From Ruminococcus sp. (GTDB lineage Bacteria; Bacillota; Clostridia; Oscillospirales; Ruminococcaceae), in assembly GCA_017519145.1 (NCBI GenBank), contig JAFWTA010000058.1, forward strand, positions 1 to 62,156: a stretch of DNA of 62,156 nucleotides, given 5' to 3'. Below, in pieces: positions 9,087 through 17,756 of this stretch; position 1 is the first letter of the stretch; each line of letters starts with the position of its first letter. Made by a program: the position numbers and the translations under genes. The notes beneath the pieces are model-generated. The model did no database searches. It saw nothing but the letters and a program-made list of their open reading frames with translations, and was not told where the DNA came from.

Positions 9087-11171
9087 TTAAGAATTTATTT
9101 TCAGAGATGTGCATTGTTTTCCTGTCAGCTTTGTGCTGAGTGAGTCGGGCTGAGAGGTGCCTGCGTAGAGGGTGAACTCACTGCCTTCCTTTACCCATTC
9201 GCCCTTTTCATTGACAGCCATGAAGGCTCTTTCGGGAAGAGTGATCTGTACGACCTTGCTCTCACCGGGGTCAAGTGCGACTCTGCTGAAGCCGCAAAGG
9301 CTATGGTTGGGAACTGCGTTCTCCGAATGACCTTTGATATAGAACTGGACTACGTCCTCAACAGCGCGGCTGCCTGTGTTGGTGATCTTCACCGAAGCCT
9401 TGCCGTCCGCATAGGACAGCTCCGAACACTCTGTTTCGGAGTAAGTAAGTCCGAAGCCGAAGGGATAAAGAATATTTCCCTCAGCGTATCTGTAAGTACG
9501 GTTCTTCATGCTGTAATCCGAGAAATCGGGCAGCTTTGAAGCGTCCTCATAGAATGTAACGGGAAGCTTTCCCGAGGGAGAAGTCTTGCCGAACAGGATG
9601 TTTGCAAGAGCTCTTCCGCCGAACTGACCGGGATACCACGCGTGTATGAGTGCATCGCAGTCTGCTTCTACATTTATTGCACTGCCTGCCGCAGTGACTA
9701 TGATGACGGGCTTACCTTTAGCCATTACCGTCTTGACAAGCTTTCTCTGTGACTCAGGGAGCCTGAGATCGTTTTTGTCTCCCGAGGAGAACTCGTTGCC
9801 TGTATCTCCCTCTTCGCCCTCGATAGTTGCATCAAGGCCTACGCACAGTACCACTATATCGGAGTGTTCTGTGATTATCTCAGCCTCAGCAAGTCTGTCG
9901 TCGGGAAGAGCAAGACCCATGCATCTGTCCTTATACAGGTGACATCCCTCGGAGTAGATGACTCTGCCTTCAAACGCCTCGCGGATACCGCTGAGGAAGG
10001 TCACATACTCATCAGCCTTGCCGTTGTAGTTGCCTTCCAGAGCAGGAACGCTGTCGGCATTGGGACCGATGACTCCGATGGTCTTGTATTTGCTGCCGTC
10101 CAGCGGCAGGATACCGTTGTTCTTCAGGAGCACCATGGAGCGCTCTGAACATTCAAGTGCGAACCTCTTGTGGTCGTCACATGAAACGATATCGTAATCA
10201 AGTCCGTCGTATTCGGTGGACTTGTCGAACATTCCAAGTCTTATCCTTGTTCTCATCAGCTTTACGCATGACTTTCTGAGGTCCTCATCTGTGATGAGCT
10301 TCTCGCCGTATGCAGCAAGCAGATGAAGGTATGTATTTCCGCAGTTCAAGTCGCAGCCCTTCTTGAGAGCAAGTGCTGCCGACTCGGGAGCGGTCTTGGT
10401 AACACCGTGATTGGTGTGGAAATCTCTTATTGCCCAGCAGTCTGAAACGAAATGACCGTCGAACCCCCATTCCTCAAGCTTTTTCATGAGGAAGGTATTT
10501 GCACAGGCGGGTTCGCCGTTGACTCTGTTGTATGCACCCATAACGCTTTCAACATGGGCTTCCTTTACGAGAGCCTCAAATGCAGCGATATAGGTCTCTG
10601 TCATGTCCTTCATGTTTGCCTTTGCATCAAACTCATGTCTGGTAGCCTCGGGACCGCTGTGAACTGCGAAATGCTTTGCACAGGCAGCAACTCTCAGAAC
10701 CTTTCCATCGCCCTGAAGTCCCTTGGTGTAAGCAACACCCAGACGAGTTGTCAGGAACGGGTCTTCGCCGTATGTCTCCTGACCTCTGCCCCATCTCGGA
10801 TCGCGGAATATATTGATATTCGGTGACCAGAGCGTAAGGCCTTTATAAATGTCACGATCATCGTGAGCGGAATATTCATTGTATTTAGCTCTTGCTTCTG
10901 TCGATGTGACTTCGCCTGCCCTGAAGACAGCCTCCTCATCGAACATTGCAGCCATTCCTATTGCCTGCGGGAACATTGTAGCTGTTCCTGCTCTTGCAAC
11001 TCCGTGCAATCCCTCGCTCCACCAATTGTAAGCGGATATCCCCAAGCGCTCCACAGCAGGAGCGTCATACTTGAGCTGTTCTGCCATTTCCTGAACGGAA
11101 AGCCTGTCCGTCAGGTCCTCAGCTCTCTCGATTGCGGATAATGCTTCGTCCATGTACTTCTCCATCAGCAT
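9087..11171 (-). CDS. GH3 beta-xylosidase, cytoplasmic
   Basis: A family 3 glycoside hydrolase that most likely releases xylose from imported xylo-oligosaccharides. The 694-residue protein has no signal peptide. The N-terminal barrel contains [20 protein letters not shown] near 116, [10 protein letters not shown] near 166 and the nucleophile Asp244 in FVSDCWAI; the C-terminal domain carries GEEGDTGNE and a fibronectin-III-like end. A second ATG at 11165 is better spaced from AAAGGA and may be the true start. Position between an epimerase-like gene and xylA supports xylosidase over beta-glucosidase; both activities occur in this family. Confidence 0.92.
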   Translation of the reverse strand: MLMEKYMDEALSAIERAEDLTDRLSVQEMAEQLKYDAPAVERLGISAYNWWSEGLHGVARAGTATMFPQAIGMAAMFDEEAVFRAGEVTSTEARAKYNEYSAHDDRDIYKGLTLWSPNINIFRDPRWGRGQETYGEDPFLTTRLGVAYTKGLQGDGKVLRVAACAKHFAVHSGPEATRHEFDAKANMKDMTETYIAAFEALVKEAHVESVMGAYNRVNGEPACANTFLMKKLEEWGFDGHFVSDCWAIRDFHTNHGVTKTAPESAALALKKGCDLNCGNTYLHLLAAYGEKLITDEDLRKSCVKLMRTRIRLGMFDKSTEYDGLDYDIVSCDDHKRFALECSERSMVLLKNNGILPLDGSKYKTIGVIGPNADSVPALEGNYNGKADEYVTFLSGIREAFEGRVIYSEGCHLYKDRCMGLALPDDRLAEAEIITEHSDIVVLCVGLDATIEGEEGDTGNEFSSGDKNDLRLPESQRKLVKTVMAKGKPVIIVTAAGSAINVEADCDALIHAWYPGQFGGRALANILFGKTSPSGKLPVTFYEDASKLPDFSDYSMKNRTYRYAEGNILYPFGFGLTYSETECSELSYADGKASVKITNTGSRAVEDVVQFYIKGHSENAVPNHSLCGFSRVALDPGESKVVQITLPERAFMAVNEKGEWVKEGSEFTLYAGTSQPDSLSTKLTGKQCTSLKINS

Positions 11172-11183
11172 TTTCCTTTCTCT

Positions 11184-12074
11184 TTATATTTTGCTTATAA
11201 ACTCATCTATGACCTTTTCGGGTGACCATTCCGTAGTGGAAAGCTCCCATCTTTCCTTAATGCAGGCTGTCTCATTGGGCTGATAGCTTTTCAGCTCTCC
11301 GAGGAGCTCGCACTCGAGGAACAGGTCATTGGTGTAAGTTTCGTAATTACAGCAGAAATCAGGATAATTCACTTTTTCATATTCATCGAAGCACATTCTG
11401 AAAATGTTTCTTCCATTTATATATAGTACCTGTTTTCCTGTTACATTGAAGCCTGCCTTGAAAGCTTTCTTCTCCTTGGGATCCTGTCTCAGGAGAGCGT
11501 ACTTGTCAGCAAGCACAAAGCGATGGTCATTTATTGCGGAGTAGCTCCACAGTGCCATCGTTCTGTTTGGAAGGAAGCCCTTGTCATCTCTGCAAAGAGG
11601 GATTATTTCGGTGCCGCCCGCTGCCAGTCCCGTAACGGACCACGGAGCAAATTCCGAGGGCTTATCAGAGCAGTTGGTGATCCTGTTCTCGATGGTGACC
11701 GAGTTTTTGTCGTCCATAGAGATGACCATTTCAAACTGCTTTTCAAATTTTGTCATAGCAGGCGTAAGAGTGAGTACTCCGCCGTCAAAATGTGCCTCGA
11801 CCTTTGCGTTGTCGGGAAGATAGGTTTCGGGCATCACCTCAGGGGCGCTCCAGATCCTGTGGCCGCCGTAGGCGTACCAGACTCCGTACCCGTTGTTTAT
11901 CTCATAGAAGTTTCTGTCGATGTCTTCAAAAAGAACATTATCACCATCAGTAAAGCCGAAGAAAACTATCCTCGGTCCCACATCTATAGTAGCGATGAGC
12001 TTGATAATACCATTATCGAGGCAAAGACATTTTCCGTAGTTTTTGTAGTCGGTCTCATAGCACTTAACAGACAT
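11184..12074 (-). CDS. aldose-1-epimerase-fold protein (DUF4380-like)
   Basis: This 296-residue cytosolic protein resembles galactose-mutarotase-like proteins: it opens with a beta-rich region VGPRIVFFGFTDGDNVLFED, has a GGHRIWSAPE motif near residue 72 in place of the usual epimerase histidine region, and later WSVTGLAAGG. Mutarotases speed up anomer interconversion of free sugars. Being first in the xylosidase-xylA-transporter operon, it may equilibrate xylose anomers for XylA; this is inference. Start ATG 12074 follows AAAGGTG; a GTG directly upstream is possible. No signal peptide is seen. Confidence 0.7.
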   Translation of the reverse strand: MSVKCYETDYKNYGKCLCLDNGIIKLIATIDVGPRIVFFGFTDGDNVLFEDIDRNFYEINNGYGVWYAYGGHRIWSAPEVMPETYLPDNAKVEAHFDGGVLTLTPAMTKFEKQFEMVISMDDKNSVTIENRITNCSDKPSEFAPWSVTGLAAGGTEIIPLCRDDKGFLPNRTMALWSYSAINDHRFVLADKYALLRQDPKEKKAFKAGFNVTGKQVLYINGRNIFRMCFDEYEKVNYPDFCCNYETYTNDLFLECELLGELKSYQPNETACIKERWELSTTEWSPEKVIDEFISKI

Positions 12075-12194
12075 CACACATCACCTTTCGTAAGCTCTAA
12101 TGCTATTATATACTACTTCGGCAATTTATACTAATCAAATATTGCGGCTGTTTATTCAAGAATTGCTAACATTGCACAAATTCTTCAAACCCAC

Positions 12195-12224
12195 TTTACA
12201 AATACTATGATAATAGTGTATAAT
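12195..12224 (+). promoter_or_regulatory. promoter of the xylan-operon AraC regulator
   Basis: TTTACA (12195-12200) and TATAAT (12219-12224) are spaced by 18 bases, 73 bases before the regulator ATG. On the opposite strand a TATAAT (12105-12110) lies close to the epimerase gene without a good -35 hexamer, as expected for an activator-dependent promoter of the catabolic operon. Confidence 0.6.
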
Positions 12225-12297
12225 ATATCCAGATATTACGGTGAATTATGAATATTGACATAAATTTCACAACAATTTTTGGTTAAGGAGGCTAATC

Positions 12298-13164
12298 ATG
12301 ATTAAAAATCTATCGGGCGATTACGAGACCGTCGAGTACGAAAACCAAAGATTTGTCATGCTTTACGACAACGACCAGGTCGAAGAATATCCGACACACT
12401 GGCATAATGCGGTCGAAGTCATCATCCCCCTGCACAACGGTTTTACAGTAACTTCGGGCGGTGTGGACTACCACCTGAATGAAAAAGAAATAATAATCAT
12501 CCCCCCGGGAGAGCTCCATTCAATGCCTGCTCAGGAGGGCAGACGCATCATTTTCCAGTGCGACAACAGTATAATCAGCGATGTTCCGGCTCTTGAAGCC
12601 TTGGTACCTGTATTTTCCGAAGCCTTTCACATCACCCCTGCGGTCAGCAAGGAGCTGTATATACTTTCCAGAAAGAGCATTCTTGATATATATTCCGAGT
12701 ACTACTCAAAATCTGCGCTTGCAGACGTCAGGATCTATCTTTGCCTTATAAAAATGCTCACTGCCGTCAGGGAATACCAGCTCACTCAGGCAGCCGACGC
12801 ATTTACGGGCGATCCCTCAGGCAGGGACGATACCCGAAAGTTCAGCATGGTCATGAAGTACATCAACCAGAACTATATGTACGAGATACCGCTGGAGAAG
12901 ATCGCCTCCATCGCAGGCTACAGCAAGTACCATTTTTCGCGTATTTTCAAGAAGTACAACAATGTTTCCTACATACAGTATATAAATAGTAAGAGAATAA
13001 AGGCGGCAGAAAGGCTTCTTATCGACCCGAACCTGTCTGTGACAGAGGTAGCCATGAGGGCAGGATTTGCCAGTCTCACTACCTTTAACCGTGCCTTCAA
13101 GAAAGCCAAGAACTGCACCCCCACAGAGTTCAAGACTCTTTATAAAATATCAGATCAGACATAA
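12298..13164 (+). CDS. AraC-family regulator, divergent to the xylose operon
   Basis: This 288-residue cytosolic transcription factor has an N-terminal cupin-like sugar-sensing domain (HWHNAVEVIIPLHNGFTV near 40, then IIPPGELHSMP) and a C-terminal double helix-turn-helix of AraC type (IAGYSKYHFSRIFKKYNN near 205, VAMRAGFASLTTFNRAFKK near 250). AAGGAGG lies seven bases before the ATG. It is transcribed away from the epimerase-GH3-xylA-transporter operon across a 223-base region, so it is the likely activator of that operon. The effector is probably xylose or a xylo-oligosaccharide, by context only. Confidence 0.9.
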   Translation: MIKNLSGDYETVEYENQRFVMLYDNDQVEEYPTHWHNAVEVIIPLHNGFTVTSGGVDYHLNEKEIIIIPPGELHSMPAQEGRRIIFQCDNSIISDVPALEALVPVFSEAFHITPAVSKELYILSRKSILDIYSEYYSKSALADVRIYLCLIKMLTAVREYQLTQAADAFTGDPSGRDDTRKFSMVMKYINQNYMYEIPLEKIASIAGYSKYHFSRIFKKYNNVSYIQYINSKRIKAAERLLIDPNLSVTEVAMRAGFASLTTFNRAFKKAKNCTPTEFKTLYKISDQT

Positions 13165-13169
13165 AAATG

Positions 13170-13211
13170 GATCCCGAAAACAGTTATTACTACTGACTTC
13201 GGGATCTTTTT
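13170..13211 (+). terminator. terminator after AraC regulator
   Basis: Stem GATCCCGAA/TTCGGGATC (13170-13178 and 13198-13206) is followed directly by TTTTTAT on the plus strand. Confidence 0.85.
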
Positions 13212-13260
13212 ATCGCAATTTTTGGCACATCGGATCAACCACTTCACCTTCTGCGCAATA

Positions 13261-13297
13261 AATGAACAAGGGCAGTACTCATGTACTGCCCTGCTCA
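13261..13297 (-). terminator. terminator after the XynD-like gene
   Basis: A stem GGGCAGTAC/GTACTGCCC (13269-13290) with a four-base loop, extended by ATGA/TCAT, follows the gene on the minus strand; a TTGTTCATTT tail follows. Confidence 0.75.
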
Positions 13298-13330
13298 TTT
13301 TTAATGGAAGAAAACTATATAACACTGCAA

Positions 13331-15760
13331 TTACTGCTTGTTGTATGTTACCCACTGATAGTGTGCCTTGAGAGGTGTTCTGCCGTTGAATGCCTTCAGC
13401 CAGTCATCAACAGTTCTTCCGGGCCATGCGTTCATCATGATCTTTCCGGGAGTCTTGGGGATTTCCTGGTAAGCAGTGTAAACAGCCTTGCCGTCAACAT
13501 ACCATGTGATATGATCGGGCTGCCAGTCAAAGCCGTAGGTGTGGAATGCCTCAGATGAGTCAAATCCGAGATCATACATATACTCATGTTTGCCTACGCC
13601 GTTTGTGTAGTAGTTGAGCTGTACCTTTGTTGTGTCCTTGCCGAGGATCTCGATATCGATCTCATCCCATGGATTATCGTCAGAGGGACCTGTGTAGGTG
13701 AAGAAGGACGATACTACGCCGTCGTTCTTGATAGCCTGCATAGATGTCTCATAGTAACCGTAGTGATAGAAGTTGTTTGTACGGAACTCGCCGCCTGAGT
13801 ACTGGGGATTCCAGTCGGGATTGCTGTCGTTTGTCCACTTCTGGTCAACGCTGAGCTCAAGAGCTCCGCCGCCGATAACAGCATTGCGCTTGTACCACCA
13901 GCAGTCAAAGGGCTTGCCGTTCGTCCATCCGTCAGAAGCAAAGAAGTCGCCTGCATTGCCCGTACGGAAGTCAGATACCATAGTGGCATTCTTGTTCATG
14001 GGTGTGCCCTTGTCCTGCATTCCGCCGTAAACGGTAGGAGGAGCAGTTGTAGTTGTGGTCACGATAGTTGTTGTAGTTGTGGTTGTGGTAGTTGTTGTGC
14101 TTGTAGTTGTAGTTGTAGCGGGCTTTGTAGTTGTAGTCGTTGCAGCAGGCTGATGACCCTGTGCATAGGACTCGGGAAGGCTGGGAATAAGATTCAGCAG
14201 CTTCTTCTGGATAGCCAGTGCATCATTTGCAGTAAGTCCTTCGCCGCTCTCATAAACGTCGCCGTTGAGAGCACCCTGCTCTGTCATATGCTTGGACTCA
14301 GAACCTGTATAGCCGTACTTATTGGGGTTTGCAAGGAACTGCATGATAAGTATAGCATCGCTGAGCTCAACTGTATTATCGAGGTTTGCATCGCCCCACA
14401 TAGTTACGCCTGAAGGCTTGTAAGGATTGGGCTGTGTAGTAGTTGTTGTTATAACAGCGGGCTGCTGTGTAGTTGTAGTAATCACAACAGGCTCTGCATT
14501 CTTCACGCTGATAAGGGGACCGGTTCCCTTTACAGCAGCATATGCTCCGTCAACATAGAAATCAGTGAGGCTCTTGGGAGCTTCAACATAGAGCACAAGG
14601 TTTGTAGCACCATCGGGGATAGTGTAAGCAGAGTTTGAAAGGTCTACCCACTGACCCTTTGCAGCGGTTGCTGTCTTTACCTCTGCATAAGTCTCTGTGC
14701 CGGAAGCATCTGAATACTGGAGTGTGAGCTTGAACTCAACAGAATCCTCGGTATCCTGCATTACAGCAGCACCGAATGCGAAAGTCTCGCCGCCCTTGAA
14801 AGGATTGCTCGGGAGACTTATGGAAGCACCGTTCCAGTTGTCTGCACGGTCGGAAACATAGAGTCCCTTTGATCCGTCATAGCCTGACGAAGACTTTACC
14901 TTTGCGCTTCCGCGTCCTGTCCAGTCGCCTTCACCGGACTCGAAGCTCTCTGTAAGGTAATAGCCGTTTGCATCGGGCTCTACGGGCTTCTCGGGCTCAG
15001 GCTCCTTGCCGAGAGTGATAGTATTCTTCTTTACGTTAGCTTCACCGTTGCTCTCCCATCCTTCTACGTTGAAAGCAACCTCGTACATATTGCCCATCTG
15101 GAGTCCCTTGGACTCCCAAGCCTCGAAGTGCTTTGAAACGCTGATGGTACCGTTTGTTCTGCCGCTGCTGCGAACGCTGAAGTACTGTACGAAGGGCTTA
15201 TTACCCTCGATGGTATAGGAGTTGCGGTTTTCTTTATAGATGTAGTACTTTGCACCGTCAAGGTCAACCGAACCTAAAGGACTGCCTGCTCCGGGGGATC
15301 CGTTAGGAGGACACCAGTTCTTCCAGTCCTCAACGATGTAGTACTCTACCAGAGGATTCTGTGTCCAGCCGTAGATGCAAAGACGGGAGTTACCCTGACT
15401 GCTTGCAGACCAGTTTACATCGAAATCACAAGTGATTCCGCCGTAATCCTGAAACTTCTTTGTGCTGCCCATACCGATACCGCGGCGAGCGAGGAAGTTT
15501 CCGTTGGGTCCTGCACAGTTCCACTTTGTAGTGAAAGTACCGTTATCGCCCAGCGTCATTGATGACGGCTGGTTTGTGTCAGCAGCCCAGATCTCGTAGC
15601 TGTAGCCGTCGGGACCTGTACCCTTATGCTGTCCTGCACCGTTCAGAGTATAAGTCTGACCGGCTGCAACTGCTGTTACGCCTGCAAATGCGGAAGATGC
15701 AGCACAGATCATGCTTGCTGCCAGTCCCAGTGCAGTGATTTTCATGCCTTTCAGTTTCAT
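13331..15760 (-). CDS. xynD: bifunctional xylanase/lichenase, GH11-CBM22-dockerin-GH16
   Basis: A secreted 809-residue cellulosomal enzyme. Order: signal peptide (1 to about 32), GH11 endoxylanase (34-250; nucleophile Glu139 in PLVEYY, acid/base Glu233 in VEGWE), CBM22 (266-412), a TTTQQP linker, dockerin (453-531, with calcium loops starting GDANLDNT and NGDVYESG), a Thr-only linker (540-573), then GH16 beta-1,3-1,4-glucanase (580-809; catalytic DEIDIE, Glu700 and Glu704). This is the architecture of R. flavefaciens XynD. The dockerin sits inside the chain between two catalytic modules. The GH11 module is about 93 percent identical to that of the gene at 21219. It lies downstream of an AraC regulator gene on the same strand. 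Confidence 0.93.
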   Translation of the reverse strand: MKLKGMKITALGLAASMICAASSAFAGVTAVAAGQTYTLNGAGQHKGTGPDGYSYEIWAADTNQPSSMTLGDNGTFTTKWNCAGPNGNFLARRGIGMGSTKKFQDYGGITCDFDVNWSASSQGNSRLCIYGWTQNPLVEYYIVEDWKNWCPPNGSPGAGSPLGSVDLDGAKYYIYKENRNSYTIEGNKPFVQYFSVRSSGRTNGTISVSKHFEAWESKGLQMGNMYEVAFNVEGWESNGEANVKKNTITLGKEPEPEKPVEPDANGYYLTESFESGEGDWTGRGSAKVKSSSGYDGSKGLYVSDRADNWNGASISLPSNPFKGGETFAFGAAVMQDTEDSVEFKLTLQYSDASGTETYAEVKTATAAKGQWVDLSNSAYTIPDGATNLVLYVEAPKSLTDFYVDGAYAAVKGTGPLISVKNAEPVVITTTTQQPAVITTTTTQPNPYKPSGVTMWGDANLDNTVELSDAILIMQFLANPNKYGYTGSESKHMTEQGALNGDVYESGEGLTANDALAIQKKLLNLIPSLPESYAQGHQPAATTTTTKPATTTTTSTTTTTTTTTTTIVTTTTTAPPTVYGGMQDKGTPMNKNATMVSDFRTGNAGDFFASDGWTNGKPFDCWWYKRNAVIGGGALELSVDQKWTNDSNPDWNPQYSGGEFRTNNFYHYGYYETSMQAIKNDGVVSSFFTYTGPSDDNPWDEIDIEILGKDTTKVQLNYYTNGVGKHEYMYDLGFDSSEAFHTYGFDWQPDHITWYVDGKAVYTAYQEIPKTPGKIMMNAWPGRTVDDWLKAFNGRTPLKAHYQWVTYNKQ
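15011..15664 (-). repeat. GH11 coding segment, inverted copy A
   Basis: This segment encodes the GH11 module of the XynD-like protein and is the inverted counterpart of 21303-21956. By eye about 16 of 218 residues differ between the two products, and the DNA is also close to identical over long stretches. The adjoining CBM22 segments are much less alike, so the similarity ends sharply. Confidence 0.85.
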
Positions 15761-15782
15761 AATATATCAGCCCTCTCATTCC

Positions 15783-15835
15783 GTGACCTTAGTCACTGTT
15801 TTTATTTACATTTAAGCAACACAGACCGCGGTCAC
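15783..15835. promoter_or_regulatory. palindromic operator candidates upstream of the XynD-like gene
   Basis: The 90-base gap before the gene holds GTGACCTTAGTCAC (15783-15796) and the perfect palindrome GACCGCGGTC (15824-15833) flowing into GGTCACCG. GTGACC and GGTCAC thus recur as an inverted pair. An AraC gene lies directly upstream. These may be regulator sites or the first may be a weak hairpin; I cannot decide. Confidence 0.35.
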
Positions 15836-15850
15836 CGAAGGATGATGAGG

Positions 15851-16642
15851 TCATGTTGCATTTTGTGCTTTTTTGCGGTATTCAGAGGGAGTAAATCCCG
15901 TCTGTTCCTTGAACTGTCTTGCAAAATGGACATAGCTGTGATATCCGCTGCTTGCGGAGATATCATTGATGTTCATATTGGTGGTGGAGAGCAGCATTTT
16001 CGCATAGCTGACTCTGCTTCTCACCAGATCCTCGATAAAAGTCATACCGAAGTGCTTCTTGTAGGCGTGCTGAAAAGCCGAGCGGCTCATGCGCACCTCA
16101 TGGGCGGTACTGTCAACATTGCGCTGCTCATAAGGGCGGCTGTAGATCTTGTTGCGCACCGTAGAAATAAGCTCGAACTGAGTGCTCCTTCTGCCCGAAA
16201 CGCTGTTGAGGGAGCTCTCTCTTATTTTAATGAACATAAGCCTCATGAAGAGTTCAGCCGACTCTGCCTTGCACGGGTTGTCGGAATACTTCTCATAGGC
16301 GATGGATTTCACGCAGTAGCTGAGGAACTCAAGAGGCATTTCCATAGGGGTCTCCAGCGGTATGCCCATTCTGAGGAACTCCTCTTCTTCTCCCCTGTCG
16401 TCGAAATCAAAATGTACCCAGTCGTTCTCAAAAACGCTGCCGGCAGTACAGCGATATCGCTGAGCCCTGCCCTTGGGGTATATGAAAACAGTTCCCGCGG
16501 AGGTCACTGTTTCCCTGCCGCCGATGTCGAAGACAGCAGGAGTTCTAACCAGAAGCAGGAGGTAGTCTCCGCTCCCGTCGGGTCTGTCAATAAAAAAGTC
16601 TGCATCGTGGCAGTGATCGAAGCCAACATTATTAATTATCAT
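15851..16642 (-). CDS. AraC-family regulator of the xylanase cluster
   Basis: The 263-residue cytosolic protein has an N-terminal cupin arm (FDHCHDADFFIDRPDGSGDY with VFIYPKGRAQRYRCT, the pattern of sugar-sensing AraC proteins) and a C-terminal HTH pair (RMSRSAFQHAYKKHFGM and ASSGYHSYVHFARQFKE). ATG 16642 is used because GGAGAG lies six bases before it; a longer frame lacks a ribosome site. Placed between XynD-like and GH43 genes, on their strand, it is a probable local activator of cellulosomal xylanases. Confidence 0.88.
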   Translation of the reverse strand: MIINNVGFDHCHDADFFIDRPDGSGDYLLLLVRTPAVFDIGGRETVTSAGTVFIYPKGRAQRYRCTAGSVFENDWVHFDFDDRGEEEEFLRMGIPLETPMEMPLEFLSYCVKSIAYEKYSDNPCKAESAELFMRLMFIKIRESSLNSVSGRRSTQFELISTVRNKIYSRPYEQRNVDSTAHEVRMSRSAFQHAYKKHFGMTFIEDLVRSRVSYAKMLLSTTNMNINDISASSGYHSYVHFARQFKEQTGFTPSEYRKKAQNAT

Positions 16643-16799
16643 TGTTAACTCTCCATTTTCTGAAAAAATCGTTTTTGACAAATCCCTGATCCGAATATCT
16701 TTTCCATGTTATTTTCTATCCTGATTATACCACTTTCAAACCTATAAATATATTATTTTATTGTCAAAATTGGTAAATTTATGATATCTGCATAAAATG

Positions 16800-16825
16800 T
16801 TATCCCCTGCAGAAGCAGGGGATAA
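16800..16825 (-). terminator. terminator after the second AraC gene
   Basis: Stem TTATCCCCTGC/GCAGGGGATAA with an AGAA loop, followed by CATTTTATG on the minus strand. Confidence 0.8.
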
Positions 16826-16832
16826 TCTCAGA

Positions 16833-17585
16833 TCATTGATTTTCTTTACTGAAATCAGGGAATTTGTACCGTTTCTTGTATTCCTTCGGCGTAACACCAA
16901 GATATTTCTTGAATATCTTGATAAAATAGCTCTGAGAGCTGAAGCCGAGAAGATTACTTATTTCCGAATCGGTGTACTCCGAGAATGTGAGCAGATTAGC
17001 AGCTTCCTCAGCCTTTGTCTTACTGACATAGTTGCTGAAAGCGATGCCTGTTTCCGCCTTGAAAAGTCTCGAGAGATAAGCTGGGCTGATCTTCAGATAA
17101 GCCGCTGCATCCTCGATCATGATCTTTCCGTGAAGATGATCGCTGATATAATCCAGAGCGCGAACGATCTGCTTTGAGTAGATACCGCTGTTGCGGACTC
17201 TTCTCATATGCCTCGTATAGCCCTCGATCATTTCCTGATGGACCGCGTGGACTTCTGCTTCCGTGCGGCACTCGTCCGATTTCATTATATATATGTCGCT
17301 GAGGTTGTAAGCCTCCTCCAGAGTCATACCGCTGTTGATACAAAATCTTGCGATAAGAGCCGCGGAAATGGCAAAGTGGTATTTCAGGTTCCTGAGGGGA
17401 TCCTTGCTGAGGATACCGTAGCCCTCGCTGCACAGCGGAGTCGCAAACACCTTTACCAGCTCGATATTGCCCGAGCATATACTCTCATAGCAAGCTATCT
17501 CGCGGTCAAAGGGAGCGTGCTCAAAGCCTTCCTCACGCTTGAGGAAAAGATGGGAAGAAATATATTTCTCTGTATAGTCACTCAT
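16833..17585 (-). CDS. AraC-family regulator, second in the cluster
   Basis: The 250-residue protein has an N-terminal domain of unknown ligand (HAPFDREIACYESICSGNIE region, YesN/PocR-like pattern rather than a clear cupin) and a standard AraC C-terminus (AYLKISPAYLSRLFKAET near 165 and NLLGFSSQSYFIKIFKKYLG near 215). ATG 17585 follows AGAGGTG at seven bases; the longer frame to 17627 is unsupported. It ends at its own terminator and is flanked by secreted xylan-active enzymes. It may respond to a different signal than its neighbour. Confidence 0.87.
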   Translation of the reverse strand: MSDYTEKYISSHLFLKREEGFEHAPFDREIACYESICSGNIELVKVFATPLCSEGYGILSKDPLRNLKYHFAISAALIARFCINSGMTLEEAYNLSDIYIMKSDECRTEAEVHAVHQEMIEGYTRHMRRVRNSGIYSKQIVRALDYISDHLHGKIMIEDAAAYLKISPAYLSRLFKAETGIAFSNYVSKTKAEEAANLLTFSEYTDSEISNLLGFSSQSYFIKIFKKYLGVTPKEYKKRYKFPDFSKENQ

Positions 17586-17711
17586 GTCTAAACACCTCTC
17601 TGATATGATATGTACACCCTCGCACAAGGCTGAGCAAAGCCTGTGAGGGATAGTTTTCCCCTGTATACATATTATACCATATAAATATGAACTAATCTAC
17701 CATTTCATATG

Positions 17712-17743
17712 ACAGCTCACCGCAATATTTCGCGGTGAGCTGT
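17712..17743 (-). terminator. terminator hairpin after the GH43 gene
   Basis: A perfect 12-bp stem ACAGCTCACCGC/GCGGTGAGCTGT with an eight-base loop lies 14 bases past the GH43 stop. There is no clear T tract, so it may act as an mRNA 3' stabiliser as well. Confidence 0.6.
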
Positions 17744-17756
17744 TCATCATCAGTTA

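Noticed and set aside
14040-14150. GTTGTAGTT-type DNA repeats as a satellite or CRISPR-like array
   Set aside because: They encode the Thr-only linker before GH16; similar linkers occur in the other dockerin enzymes.
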